Of a DNA stretch of 31,749 bases, positions 15,643 to 24,193 are shown piece by piece. Each line of letters starts with the position of its first letter. The first letter of the stretch is position 1. The notes beneath the pieces were generated by a model. The model worked only from the letters and a program-made list of their open reading frames with translations, was not told the origin of the DNA and did not search any database. Source of the stretch: HXMU1420-2 sp040830545 (lineage in GTDB: Bacteria > Pseudomonadota > Alphaproteobacteria > Rhodobacterales > Rhodobacteraceae); assembly GCA_040830545.1 (NCBI GenBank), contig JBFOMB010000023.1:1-31749 (forward strand). The letters are read 5' to 3'. The translations under genes and the position numbers were made by a program.

Positions 15643-16260
15643 TCACGCCAAACGATTCGGCACCAGAGGCGCGGACATCCAATGCGTGTCGCTATGAACA
15701 TGATCGCTGCGGACGTATTTGCCCATGCGTTCGGGCATTTCTGCCTCGGCAAAGCCGGCGACAGTGCGCACCACGAACCCCTCCTGCCGGTCCGTGTCTA
15801 GCCCGTCCGCGATGCGTTCGAACAGCCCGGCCTCGTATGGTCCGCGATAAAGCGTTGTGACCGGTTGAATGCCCAGCCCTGCAAAGCGGTCCAGCGTGGC
15901 ATCCCAGTCCTGCACAACATCCCCCACGATCCACGCAAACCCCATGAAATACGTGGGCAACGCGTCATACGCGATGGAATGGCGGGCAAACAGGTTTTCA
16001 CCGACGATGCGTTCATCGTCCGCAAGCTGATGGCAAATCCCGGCGGCAAACCCTTTCAGCCAATCGCGCGACGGGTGCGATCGGCTGTCGGGGCTGCGCG
16101 CATAGGTGCCGTTGCGATGTAGCGTCGTGTTTTCGCCATCCATCTTCTCGGTCACCACCAGCGGGCTGGTCATCAGCCCGTCCAGACTGCGCATCCGCTT
16201 GTCATCGCTGGTTGCACCGGGCGACAAGGGCAGGTGATAGGTGCGGCCATACTTCTTCAT
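15643..16260 (-). CDS. Short RNA ligase family protein (Rnl2-like nucleotidyltransferase)
   Basis: A 205-residue protein made of one nucleotidyltransferase domain of the RNA_ligase family (PF09414 type). Motif I is VVTEKMDGEN with K39 as the expected adenylated lysine; YARS at 53-56, RIVGENLFARHSI at 84-96, EGFVVR at 160-165 and GKYVR at 180-184 give the remaining motifs. The start at 16260 is chosen because MKKYGRTYHLPLSPGATSDD is the usual opening of this group; an upstream extension in the same frame is low-complexity and unlikely. No strong ribosome site is visible. It is divergent from the ATP-grasp gene, 47 bases away. Substrate ends are unknown. Confidence 0.88.
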   Translation of the reverse strand: MKKYGRTYHLPLSPGATSDDKRMRSLDGLMTSPLVVTEKMDGENTTLHRNGTYARSPDSRSHPSRDWLKGFAAGICHQLADDERIVGENLFARHSIAYDALPTYFMGFAWIVGDVVQDWDATLDRFAGLGIQPVTTLYRGPYEAGLFERIADGLDTDRQEGFVVRTVAGFAEAEMPERMGKYVRSDHVHSDTHWMSAPLVPNRLA

Positions 16261-16307
16261 GGGTAAGGGTGTGGCACATCCCCTGTCCGAGGGAAAGGAA
16301 CGTGGGT

Positions 16308-17102
16308 ATGCAATGGGTTTTGCAGGAATTTGAGGACACGGCCAAGCTGGCGCGGGCATTGGACCGGGCCGGGGTGCCCTATAGCTTTCACAAGGTTGTG
16401 CCCTTTGTGGGCGAGTTGCAGCCAGAGCCAGAGATCGCGGACCCCTCTGCCGTTGTCCTGTTCGGGTCTTACACCCTGTGGCGTTTTGCCGAGAAGAAGG
16501 GGCTGTTTCCCGGTGTGTTCCGCCTGCGCCCTTATGTGGAGGAGAAGGCCTGGCAGCCTTACCTGCTGAACGGTCCCGGCGCGCGGTTTCTGACGGTGCG
16601 GGACATACCGGCGCAGCTGGAGGATGATCGGCGCGCATGGTTCCTGCGGCCCGTGTCCGACAGCAAGGAAATCGCGGGCAAAGTGCTGTCCACCGGCGAC
16701 ATCCACGACATTGTGTCCAAGGTCCTGGCCATGCCCGAAGAGGATATTCCCGGCGGTGCCTTGCGCCCCGAAACCCAGATGATGCTGTGCCCCCCTGCCC
16801 GTATCCAGAAGGAATGGCGCATCTGGGTCGTGTCCGAGCGCGTAGTGACCTGGTCGCTTTATGTCGAAGGGCGGCGCGTGGTCTACCGGCACGAAATCGA
16901 CGAGGACGCGCTGGCCTTTGCCGAGCAGATGATTGCAGCCAATCCAAATTACGCAACCGCCTATGTCATGGATGTGTGTCGCACCGATGACGGGTTGCGA
17001 CTGCTCGAAACCAACTGCCTGAATGCGGCGGGGTTCTATGCGGCGGACCTGTCGCGGCTGGTGCATGCGATCGAAGGCTTGGGGCGCGGGGATCAGGCCT
17101 GA
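16308..17102 (+). CDS. ATP-grasp protein (probably R2K clade)
   Basis: A 264-residue protein that resembles the ATP-grasp family formerly called DUF4343. Its features are VVLFGSYTLWRFAE, the basic WFLRPVSDSKEIAG (probable ATP-binding region), KEWRIWVVSERVVTWSLY, and YVMDVCRTDDGLRLLETNCLNAAGFY, with the acidic D, E and N residues expected to hold magnesium. Enzymes of this fold join a carboxylate to an amine or similar group; the actual reaction is unknown. The ATG at 16308 has AAGGAA seven bases upstream. ttcA follows 39 bases later on the same strand, so cotranscription is likely. Confidence 0.8.
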   Translation: MQWVLQEFEDTAKLARALDRAGVPYSFHKVVPFVGELQPEPEIADPSAVVLFGSYTLWRFAEKKGLFPGVFRLRPYVEEKAWQPYLLNGPGARFLTVRDIPAQLEDDRRAWFLRPVSDSKEIAGKVLSTGDIHDIVSKVLAMPEEDIPGGALRPETQMMLCPPARIQKEWRIWVVSERVVTWSLYVEGRRVVYRHEIDEDALAFAEQMIAANPNYATAYVMDVCRTDDGLRLLETNCLNAAGFYAADLSRLVHAIEGLGRGDQA

Positions 17103-17141
17103 CCGCTTGCCCGATGGCAGAGGCTCGGGTAGAGGACGCGC

Positions 17142-18002
17142 ATGCTGGACAGTGACAACGATATTCACCCGCTTTTCGCCGGGGCGCCCTCGACCACCGA
17201 GTTCAAGAAGCTGCGCAAGCGGATCGTGCGGTACACGCGCGAGGCCGTGGAGCAATACGGCATGGTCGAGCGGGGCGCGAAATGGCTGGTCTGCCTGTCT
17301 GGCGGCAAGGACAGCTATACCCTGCTGGCGGTCCTGCACGAGCTGCAATGGCGTGGGCTGCTGCCGGTGGAATTGCTGGCCTGCAACCTGGATCAGGGCG
17401 GGCCGGGGTTTCCGACCACGGTTGTGCCCGAGTTTCTGGAACGCATGGGTGTGACGCACCGGATCGAGTATCAGGCCACATACAGTGTGGTGGTCGACAA
17501 GGTGCCCGAGGGCCGGACCTTTTGCGCGCTGTGTTCGCGGCTGCGACGCGGCAACCTCTATCGCATCGCACGCGAAGAAGGGTGCAGCGCCGTTGTACTG
17601 GGCCACCACCGCGACGACATTCTGGAAACCTTTTTCATGAATCTGTTCCATGGCGGGCGTCTGGCCACGATGCCGCCGAAACTGGTGAACGAAGAGGGGG
17701 ATTTGTTTGTCTACCGCCCGCTGGCCCATGTGGCCGAGGCCGATTGCGAGAAATTCGCGCAGGCGATGAACTATCCCATCATCCCCTGTGACCTGTGTGG
17801 GTCCCAGGATGGCCTGCAACGTCAACAGGTTAAACAGATTCTGGATGGCTGGGAACGCAACAATCCCGGTCGCCGTCAGGTAATGTTCCGCGCGCTGATG
17901 AATGCGCGTCCGTCACACCTGCTGGACCCGAAACTGTTCGACTTCACGGGCCTCGCGCTGCGCGAAGGCGAGCCATCGTCCGAGATTCCACTTCTGCGTT
18001 AA
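17142..18002 (+). CDS. ttcA: tRNA 2-thiocytidine synthetase TtcA
   Basis: It installs 2-thiocytidine at position 32 of certain tRNAs, using ATP and an iron-sulfur cluster. The 286-residue protein has the PP-loop SGGKDS at 53-58, cysteines C128 and C131 in CALC, GHHRDDILETF, and C216/C219 in CDLCG. The first pair and one of the second bind the cluster in known TtcA proteins. The ATG at 17142 has AGAGGA upstream. It lies after the ATP-grasp gene and near two RNA ligase genes, which gives this stretch an RNA theme. Confidence 0.96.
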   Translation: MLDSDNDIHPLFAGAPSTTEFKKLRKRIVRYTREAVEQYGMVERGAKWLVCLSGGKDSYTLLAVLHELQWRGLLPVELLACNLDQGGPGFPTTVVPEFLERMGVTHRIEYQATYSVVVDKVPEGRTFCALCSRLRRGNLYRIAREEGCSAVVLGHHRDDILETFFMNLFHGGRLATMPPKLVNEEGDLFVYRPLAHVAEADCEKFAQAMNYPIIPCDLCGSQDGLQRQQVKQILDGWERNNPGRRQVMFRALMNARPSHLLDPKLFDFTGLALREGEPSSEIPLLR

Positions 18003-18059
18003 AGATTCCCACACTTCTTGCTGTCACACCTGTCCCGTCAAAACAGGAGACGGTCGGAC

Positions 18060-19604
18060 ATGGCAGCGCCATCTGGCTTCTTGGAGCGCGCACGGGGACA
18101 CCTATTGCCGGTACTGGCCGGACCGTCGATTCTGGCGTTTCTGCCAGCGATGACACTGGCGGCCTGGTGGCTGGGAGGCGAGGCCGCGTTGATCGGAACC
18201 GCCCTGGGTCTGCCGCTGGTTTATGCGCTGTCGGGGCTGCATACGCGATGGCCTGCGTTTTCCGGGCCGCCGCGGGACGGATTGACCGGGCTGGTGCAAC
18301 GGGCGGGCTTTGAAACGAAGCTGGCGCGTGTGTTTGCCGATACCGGCGCAACCGGCGGGCGGTCGGCCTGTTTCCTTGTCGATTTGCCGGATTTGCCCAG
18401 TACGACCGAAGCACATGGGCAGGCTGTCGCGGACGCGATTGTGACGCAGACAGCGGAACGTCTGACCGGAGCTTTGCAGAAGGACGGCACGTTGGCGCGG
18501 ATCGGCGATGGACGATTCGCAATTTGTCTGGAACCCGGTGCGGCCATGGACCTGGAACTGGCGATCCAACTGGCGGGCACATTGCACACGGCGGTCGAAA
18601 TGCCGATCACGGTCAACGGGGCAACCCACTACCCTGCTTGCGCCATTGGGTTCTGCCTGCGCTCGCAGGTCATGGGCGATCAGCCGCTGGATTGGATGGC
18701 AGCCGCACAGGAGGCGCTGTCGGAGGCACGGCGCGCTGGGCCGTCAGCGATCCACGCCTATTCCCAGGAATTGCAGCAACGCACAAGAATGCGCGCGGAT
18801 TTGCGGGCAGAGGCGGCGGCGGCACTGGATAATGGCCAGATTCGCCCGTGGTTTCAGCCGCAAGTGTCCACGGATACCGGCAAGGTCACAGGGTTTGAGG
18901 CTCTGGCGCGCTGGGTGCACCCGATGCACGGGATGATCCCGCCCGACACGTTCCTGCCGATCCTGCAGGAAGCCGGGCTGCTGGAGCGACTGGGCGAGGT
19001 GGTTCTGCGCCTGTCGCTGGAGGCTGTGTGCAATTGGGACAAGGCCGAGGTGTCTGTGCCCCGGGTCGGTGTGAACTTTGCCGGGGATGAGTTGAACAAC
19101 CCGCGCCTGACGGATCGTATTCGGTGGGAACTGGACCGGCTGGACCTGTCAGCGGACCGACTGTCGGTGGAGATTCTGGAAACCGTGGTCTGCGACTCGC
19201 CTGGTGATCGGATTGCTCGCAACATCGCAGGGCTTGCGGCCATGGGCTGCCGGATTGATCTGGATGATTTTGGCACGGGGAATGCCTCGCTGGCCTCGGT
19301 CAAACGTTTCTCGGTCTCGCGGCTGAAGATTGACCGGGGATTCGTGATGAAGGCAGATCGGGACCAGCAACAACAGCAAATGATTGCGGCGATCCTGACG
19401 ATGGCCGAGCGGCTGGGCCTGGAAACACTGGCCGAAGGGGTGGAGACACCGGGCGAACACGCGTTGCTGGCACAACTGGGGTGCGACCATGTGCAGGGGT
19501 TCGGAATCGGACGGCCGATGCCATTTGACGCAACGCTCGACTGGATCCGCACACACGAAGCCAGCCTGCATATGCCGCCGCAATTCGGGCGGGACGCGGG
19601 ATAG
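18060..19604 (+). CDS. EAL-domain c-di-GMP phosphodiesterase with degenerate GGDEF domain
   Basis: A 514-residue membrane protein with two hydrophobic segments at about 20-60, a GGDEF-like domain at about 75-235 and an EAL domain from about 245. The GGDEF signature is replaced by IGDGRF at 148-153, so cyclase activity is unlikely. The EAL domain keeps EAL (280-282), NFAGDELNN, the glutamate of LETVV, DDFGTG at 402-407, KID and AEGVET, so it should hydrolyse c-di-GMP. The ATG at 18060 has AGGAGA nine bases upstream. It follows ttcA by 57 bases. Confidence 0.93.
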   Translation: MAAPSGFLERARGHLLPVLAGPSILAFLPAMTLAAWWLGGEAALIGTALGLPLVYALSGLHTRWPAFSGPPRDGLTGLVQRAGFETKLARVFADTGATGGRSACFLVDLPDLPSTTEAHGQAVADAIVTQTAERLTGALQKDGTLARIGDGRFAICLEPGAAMDLELAIQLAGTLHTAVEMPITVNGATHYPACAIGFCLRSQVMGDQPLDWMAAAQEALSEARRAGPSAIHAYSQELQQRTRMRADLRAEAAAALDNGQIRPWFQPQVSTDTGKVTGFEALARWVHPMHGMIPPDTFLPILQEAGLLERLGEVVLRLSLEAVCNWDKAEVSVPRVGVNFAGDELNNPRLTDRIRWELDRLDLSADRLSVEILETVVCDSPGDRIARNIAGLAAMGCRIDLDDFGTGNASLASVKRFSVSRLKIDRGFVMKADRDQQQQQMIAAILTMAERLGLETLAEGVETPGEHALLAQLGCDHVQGFGIGRPMPFDATLDWIRTHEASLHMPPQFGRDAG

Positions 19605-19958
19605 CGCCAGCGCTAGGCCGGATGATGATCGGGCGCGTCCGCCTAGCGACAATCAGTACAAGGCCGAACGCACAGGGACCTGTTGAAGCAGGAACGCGCA
19701 CCCGAATATGAGGCCACGTGTCTTCGCGGCAGGGTGGTGTGAGAGTTGGTTCAAGAGCCTCCGGGGCCACGTCGACCCTCCCGCACCTCGTTGGACCTCA
19801 CCAAATGTCAGCTAGCCATGCGCCATGTCGCCACGTCCGGCTCTGCTCACATCCTTTTCAGGCCGCACGATACCGCGCGAAAACCGCTTTCTGCTTGACC
19901 TTTGCCGGCGCACAGCGTTGAACCGGGCGCGTCACAAAACGAACGAGGCCTGTCCCCT
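19605..19958 (+). other. 354-base intergenic region with one hairpin
   Basis: An inverted repeat directly follows the phosphodiesterase stop: arms at 19611-19622 and 19638-19648 (CGCTAGG...CCTAGCG) make 11 pairs with one bulged C. No T-run follows, so it is a weak terminator candidate. The rest should carry the yidC promoter; TTGACC near 19894 could be a -35 box but no good -10 follows. I looked for rpmH, rnpA, yidD, tRNA and SRP RNA, and see none. Confidence 0.5.
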
Positions 19959-21803
19959 ATGGACGATCAGAACAAGAACCTCATCCTTGCCACCGCGCTG
20001 AGCTTTGGCGTGATCCTGATCTGGTTCGTCCTGTTCCCTCCACCGGAGCCGCCGGTCAACGAGGCACCGACCGAGGTGTCGGACACGGCAAGCCCCAGCG
20101 CGACGCCATCCGCAGCCGCCCCTGCCGCATCAGGCGGCACACCAGCCGCCGCCGGATCGGGCAACGCGGGCGAGACCGAGCAACTGGCCGCAGACGCCCC
20201 GCGCGTGGACATCGATTCCCCCAGCGTCGAGGGGTCGCTGTCGCTAAAGGGCGGGCGCATCGACACGCTGTCGCTGAAAAACTACCGCGAAACGCTGGAC
20301 CCGGATAGCGACATCGTTCATCTGCTGAACCCCGTTGGCGAGCGGAACGCTTACCAGATCCTCTATGGCTGGGCCCCGGGCGGCGGGCTGGACTTTGCAG
20401 ATGTGCCCGGTCCGAACACGCTTTGGTCCGTGGCCGAAGGTGATGAACTGACCCCCGACAGCCCGATCACTCTGGCGTGGGACAACGGTAAAGGTCTGGT
20501 TTTTAACCGAGTTCTGGAAATCGACGACAAGTTCATGATCACGGTCACCCAATCCGTGACCAACAATGGAGACACCGCGCAGCGGCTGGCACCCGAAGGT
20601 CGGATCGAACGGTTTGGCCTGCCCGACGACCTCAAAGGATTTTTCATCTTGCACGAGGGCGCGATCCGCAAGCTGAACGAGGAACGCGAAGAGATCAAAT
20701 ACTCCAACATGGAGGATCTGGACGCGGGCGGTGCCTGGGCGGGCGGGTCCGTGGTGGCGGATGTGCAAAAGGTCGATGCCGATGGCTGGATTGGTTTCAC
20801 CGACCATTTCTGGATGACCACGCTGATCCCGGCGAGCGATCAGGCTTTCACCAGCGTGCTGCAATATGACAGTTCGCGCGAGATCTACCGTGCCATTGCT
20901 CGTCTGGATACGGTCGACGTCGCGCCGGGTGAAACGGTCGAAGTGTCCACGCGGCTGTTCGCAGGTGCAAAGGAATGGGAAGCCATCCGCAACTATCAGC
21001 GGTTCGACGGTGTGTCGCAGTTTATCGATTCGATTGACTGGGGCTGGTTCTATTTCCTGACAAAGCCGATTTTCTGGGTTCTGCACAACATCCAGAGCGT
21101 GATTGGCAATATGGGCTGGTCGATTATTGTGCTGACCCTGTTCCTGAAGGCGCTGCTGCTGCCGCTGGCGTTCAAATCCTATGTCTCCATGGCGAAGATG
21201 AAAGAGCTTCAGCCCGAGATGGAGAAGCTGAAGGAGCAGGCGGGCGACGACCGTCAGAAGCTGCAAAAGGGCATGATGGAGCTCTACAAGAAGGAAAAGG
21301 TAAACCCGGCCGCAGGCTGTTTGCCGATCCTGTTGCAGATCCCGATCTTCTTCTCGCTCTACAAGGTGATTTTCGTCACCATCGAATTGCGACACGCGGC
21401 GTGGTTTGGCCCGTTCCAGGACCTCAGCGCGCCTGACCCAACCTCGATCATGAACTTCTTCGGATTGTTCCCATGGGCTGGACCGGAGCCTGCCACGATC
21501 ATGGCGACGATTTTCCTCGGCATTCTGCCACTACTGCTGGGCATTTCGATGTGGCTGCAGCAGAAGCTGAACCCGGCCCCAACCGACCCGACACAGCAGA
21601 TGATCTTTGCCTGGATGCCATGGGTGTTCATGTTCATGCTGGGTGGGTTTGCCAGCGGGCTGGTGGTGTACTGGATTGCGAACAACGTGATCACCTTCAT
21701 CCAGCAATATGCGATCATGCGCAGTCAGGGCTATACGCCTGACGTGTTCGGCAACATCAAGTCGAGCTTCAAAAAGAAGAAACCAGAGGCTGAAAAGAAA
21801 TGA
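19959..21803 (+). CDS. yidC: Membrane protein insertase YidC
   Basis: This inner-membrane insertase helps fold and insert membrane proteins, with or without SecYEG. The 614-residue protein has an N-terminal membrane segment (about 7-26), an acidic and alanine-rich linker, a large periplasmic domain, and the conserved C-terminal core of five membrane segments from about residue 365, including VNPAAGCLPILLQIPIFFSL and the hydrophilic-groove region. It ends in a basic tail KKKKPEAEKK. The ATG at 19959 has GAGG upstream. The MOSC gene overlaps its stop by four bases. Confidence 0.96.
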   Translation: MDDQNKNLILATALSFGVILIWFVLFPPPEPPVNEAPTEVSDTASPSATPSAAAPAASGGTPAAAGSGNAGETEQLAADAPRVDIDSPSVEGSLSLKGGRIDTLSLKNYRETLDPDSDIVHLLNPVGERNAYQILYGWAPGGGLDFADVPGPNTLWSVAEGDELTPDSPITLAWDNGKGLVFNRVLEIDDKFMITVTQSVTNNGDTAQRLAPEGRIERFGLPDDLKGFFILHEGAIRKLNEEREEIKYSNMEDLDAGGAWAGGSVVADVQKVDADGWIGFTDHFWMTTLIPASDQAFTSVLQYDSSREIYRAIARLDTVDVAPGETVEVSTRLFAGAKEWEAIRNYQRFDGVSQFIDSIDWGWFYFLTKPIFWVLHNIQSVIGNMGWSIIVLTLFLKALLLPLAFKSYVSMAKMKELQPEMEKLKEQAGDDRQKLQKGMMELYKKEKVNPAAGCLPILLQIPIFFSLYKVIFVTIELRHAAWFGPFQDLSAPDPTSIMNFFGLFPWAGPEPATIMATIFLGILPLLLGISMWLQQKLNPAPTDPTQQMIFAWMPWVFMFMLGGFASGLVVYWIANNVITFIQQYAIMRSQGYTPDVFGNIKSSFKKKKPEAEKK

Positions 21804-22546
21804 CCGGCCATGTGTCAGGGCTGTGGCGCTATCCGATCAAAAGCCATGGTCGCGAAGCGCTGGAGTCCGTGACGCTGGTCGCCGGGCAGACCTTTCCATG
21901 GGATCGTGTCTGGGCCGTGGCGCATACGGAAACGGATGTGGACGGGTCGGATTGGGCCCCCTGCGTGCATTTTTCGCGCGGGTCCAAGGCGCCCCGGCTG
22001 GCGGGTATCTCGGCCGAGTTGAACGAGGCCACGGGCGAGGTGCGGTTGATGCACCCGGACCTGACGGACCTTGTGGTGAACCCGGACGAAGACCCCGCCG
22101 CGCTGCTGGCCTGGGCCGGGCCGTTGATCCCGGAAAACCGGGCGCAATCGGCGCGCGTTGTCCGCAGCGCAACGCGCGGGTTTACGGACAGCCCCATCGC
22201 GTCGGTGTCGATCATGAATGCATCGTCGCACCGGGCGGTTGAGGGTCGATTGGGGCGTCCTTTGGAGCCCGAACGCTGGCGCGGGAATATCTGGCTGGAC
22301 GGGCTGGCCCCATGGGAAGAATTCGACTGGCTGGATTGTGATGTGCGGATCGGCGGCGCAGTGCTGCGGGTGCGCGAGCGGATCGTGCGCTGTGCCCATA
22401 CAACCGCGTCCACAACCACAGGCAAACGGGACACAGATACGCTGCGGCTGTTGGACGAAGGCTGGGGCCATCAGGATTTCGGCATGAATGCCGAGGTGAT
22501 CGAAGGTGGCGACATCCGGCTGGGCGACATGGCGGGTCTGGCATGA
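21800..22546 (+). CDS. MOSC domain protein
   Basis: A 248-residue protein with an N-terminal MOSC_N-like barrel (VSGLWRYPIKSHGREAL) and a C-terminal MOSC domain with the candidate sulfur-carrying cysteine in RERIVRCAHTTASTTTG. MOSC domains bind sulfur and molybdenum-cofactor groups in known enzymes. The role of this stand-alone form is unknown. It overlaps yidC and engB by four bases at each end (ATGA), so the three are translated together. Confidence 0.9.
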   Translation: MTGHVSGLWRYPIKSHGREALESVTLVAGQTFPWDRVWAVAHTETDVDGSDWAPCVHFSRGSKAPRLAGISAELNEATGEVRLMHPDLTDLVVNPDEDPAALLAWAGPLIPENRAQSARVVRSATRGFTDSPIASVSIMNASSHRAVEGRLGRPLEPERWRGNIWLDGLAPWEEFDWLDCDVRIGGAVLRVRERIVRCAHTTASTTTGKRDTDTLRLLDEGWGHQDFGMNAEVIEGGDIRLGDMAGLA

Positions 22547-23196
22547 CCGCCCTGCCTTTCCCGCTGGCCGAGGAGCCGGATGCCGCGTCGCTGGAACAGG
22601 GGCGCAAGCTGTTTGCGGGGAATACGGATTTCCTCAAGGGTGTGGTGGCCATGTCCGGTCTGCCCCCGGCTGACCGGATCGAGGCCTGTTTTGCCGGGCG
22701 GTCAAATGTTGGCAAATCCTCTTTGATCAACGCGCTGACCGGTCGCAAGGGTCTGGCACGGGCGTCGAACACGCCGGGACGCACGCAGGAAATCAACTAC
22801 TTCACCCTGGGAGACAGCCGGTATCTGGTGGACCTGCCGGGATATGGTTATGCCAATGCGCCGCTGCCGGTGGTCGAAAAATGGCAGCGGTTGCTGAAAC
22901 AGTACCTGGCCGGGCGGTCCACATTGCGACGGGCCTTTGTTCTGATTGATGCGCGTCATGGGGTGAAGCCAGTGGATCAGGAGATCCTGACCCTGCTCGA
23001 CAAAAGCGCCGTGACGTTTCAATGCGTGCTGACCAAGGCGGACAAGGTGAAGGCAAATGACCGGGACAAGGTTTTGGCGCAGGTGCGTGGGGCACTCAGC
23101 AAACACCCGGCGGCCTACCCCGAGATTGTGCTGACCTCTTCGGAAAAGGGTGACGGCATCCCGGTTCTGCGCAGCATCGTGGCGGGTTTGACCTAA
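22543..23196 (+). CDS. engB: Ribosome biogenesis GTPase EngB/YihA
   Basis: A 217-residue TrmE-Era-type GTPase needed for large ribosomal subunit assembly. It has G1 GRSNVGKSS at 52-60, the G2 threonine in TPGRTQEINYF, G3 DLPGYGYA at 97-104, G4 TKADK at 164-168 and the SSEKGDGI G5 loop. Most members have TKxDK, which fits. It overlaps the MOSC gene by four bases and precedes argB. Confidence 0.96.
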   Translation: MTALPFPLAEEPDAASLEQGRKLFAGNTDFLKGVVAMSGLPPADRIEACFAGRSNVGKSSLINALTGRKGLARASNTPGRTQEINYFTLGDSRYLVDLPGYGYANAPLPVVEKWQRLLKQYLAGRSTLRRAFVLIDARHGVKPVDQEILTLLDKSAVTFQCVLTKADKVKANDRDKVLAQVRGALSKHPAAYPEIVLTSSEKGDGIPVLRSIVAGLT

Positions 23197-23228
23197 CCCA
23201 CCGCGCACCTGGCCAGCCACACAAATGC

Positions 23229-23270
23229 GCAGCCCTTGAACCAAGAGGCTGCTTTGCCGATAAGCGGCAA
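23229..23270 (+). promoter_or_regulatory. Two tandem hairpins between engB and argB
   Basis: The first has arms 23229-23238 and 23242-23252 (GCAGCC-CTTG with one bulge), followed by only TTT. The second has TTGCCG at 23254-23259 and CGGCAA at 23265-23270. They end 16 bases before the argB start. They may partly terminate transcription from engB or shape the argB leader; this is inference. Confidence 0.4.
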
Positions 23271-23286
23271 GCCAAAGGATTTACAG

Positions 23287-24153
23287 ATGAGAACGCAGGA
23301 TATGAACCGCGATTGGATTGCGACAGCGGGCACGTTGAGCCAGGCACTGCCTTATTTGCAGCGCTACGAAGGGGCAACCGTCGTGGTAAAGCTGGGCGGG
23401 CACGCCATGGGCTCGGACGACGCGATGGAGGAGTTCGCGCGCGATGTCGTGCTGCTGCGTCATGTCGGGGTGAACCCGGTCGTGGTGCATGGCGGGGGGC
23501 CGATGATCAACGCGATGTTGGAGCGACTGGCGATCCAGTCCGAGTTTGTGAACGGCAAGCGCGTGACAGATCCGGCCACCATCGAAGTGGTGGAAATGGT
23601 TCTGTCCGGCGTTGTGAACAAGCGGATCGTGCAAGCGATCAATGCGCAGGGCGGGCGTGGCGTTGGCCTCAGCGGGAAGGACGCGAACCTGATCACCTGC
23701 GATGTGACCGACCCGGCACTGGGGCTGGTTGGTACGCCCGCGGAATTGGACACAACGGTGCTAAGCGCGTTGTTTGAGAACACAATGATCCCGGTGATCG
23801 CGCCTTTGGGTGTGGGTCCGAATGGCGAGACGCTGAACATCAACGGTGACACGGCGGCGGGAGCCATAGCGGGCGCGCTCAAGGCGGATCGCCTGTTGCT
23901 GCTGACGGATGTGTCAGGGGTGAAAGGCAAAGATGGTCAGGTGCTGACCGAGATCAACGCGAACCAGATCCGCGAACTGATCCAGGACGGCGTGATTGCA
24001 GGCGGGATGATCCCCAAGACGGAAACCGCTTTGGACGCCCTGTCGCAGGGCGTGCGCGGTGTCACGATTCTGGACGGGCGCGCGCCGAATGCCGTGCTGC
24101 TGGAACTGTTCACCGAACATGGGGCCGGGTCGCTGATCCGTCCGGGGACGTAG
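23287..24153 (+). CDS. argB: Acetylglutamate kinase
   Basis: It phosphorylates N-acetylglutamate, the second step of arginine synthesis. The 288-residue protein has VVVKLGGHAMG at 32-42, VVHGGGPMINAML, the arginine-containing NGKRVTD, NINGDTAAGAIAGALKADRLLLLTDV and AGGMIPK, all typical. I chose ATG 23287 because AAAGGA lies seven bases upstream; an ATG 15 bases later has poor spacing, and the TTG at 23236 lies within a hairpin. Arginine feedback is common in such kinases, but I did not test for the required N-terminal helix. Confidence 0.96.
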   Translation: MRTQDMNRDWIATAGTLSQALPYLQRYEGATVVVKLGGHAMGSDDAMEEFARDVVLLRHVGVNPVVVHGGGPMINAMLERLAIQSEFVNGKRVTDPATIEVVEMVLSGVVNKRIVQAINAQGGRGVGLSGKDANLITCDVTDPALGLVGTPAELDTTVLSALFENTMIPVIAPLGVGPNGETLNINGDTAAGAIAGALKADRLLLLTDVSGVKGKDGQVLTEINANQIRELIQDGVIAGGMIPKTETALDALSQGVRGVTILDGRAPNAVLLELFTEHGAGSLIRPGT

Positions 24154-24193
24154 CGGGCTTGCAATACGCTGGGTCGTGATAGACGGTTCGGCC

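Noticed and set aside
16261..16956. N-terminal extension of the short RNA ligase (437-aa version)
   Set aside because: The extension is arginine/proline-rich, antisense to the ATP-grasp gene, and the family begins at MKKYGRTYH.
16257..17825. 522-codon minus-strand ORF
   Set aside because: It runs antisense to the ATP-grasp and ttcA genes, whose motifs are unmistakable; a shadow caused by high GC.
19605..19958. Possible SRP RNA, tRNA or rnpA before yidC
   Set aside because: No SRP loop motif, tRNA fold or RnpA-like frame could be found.
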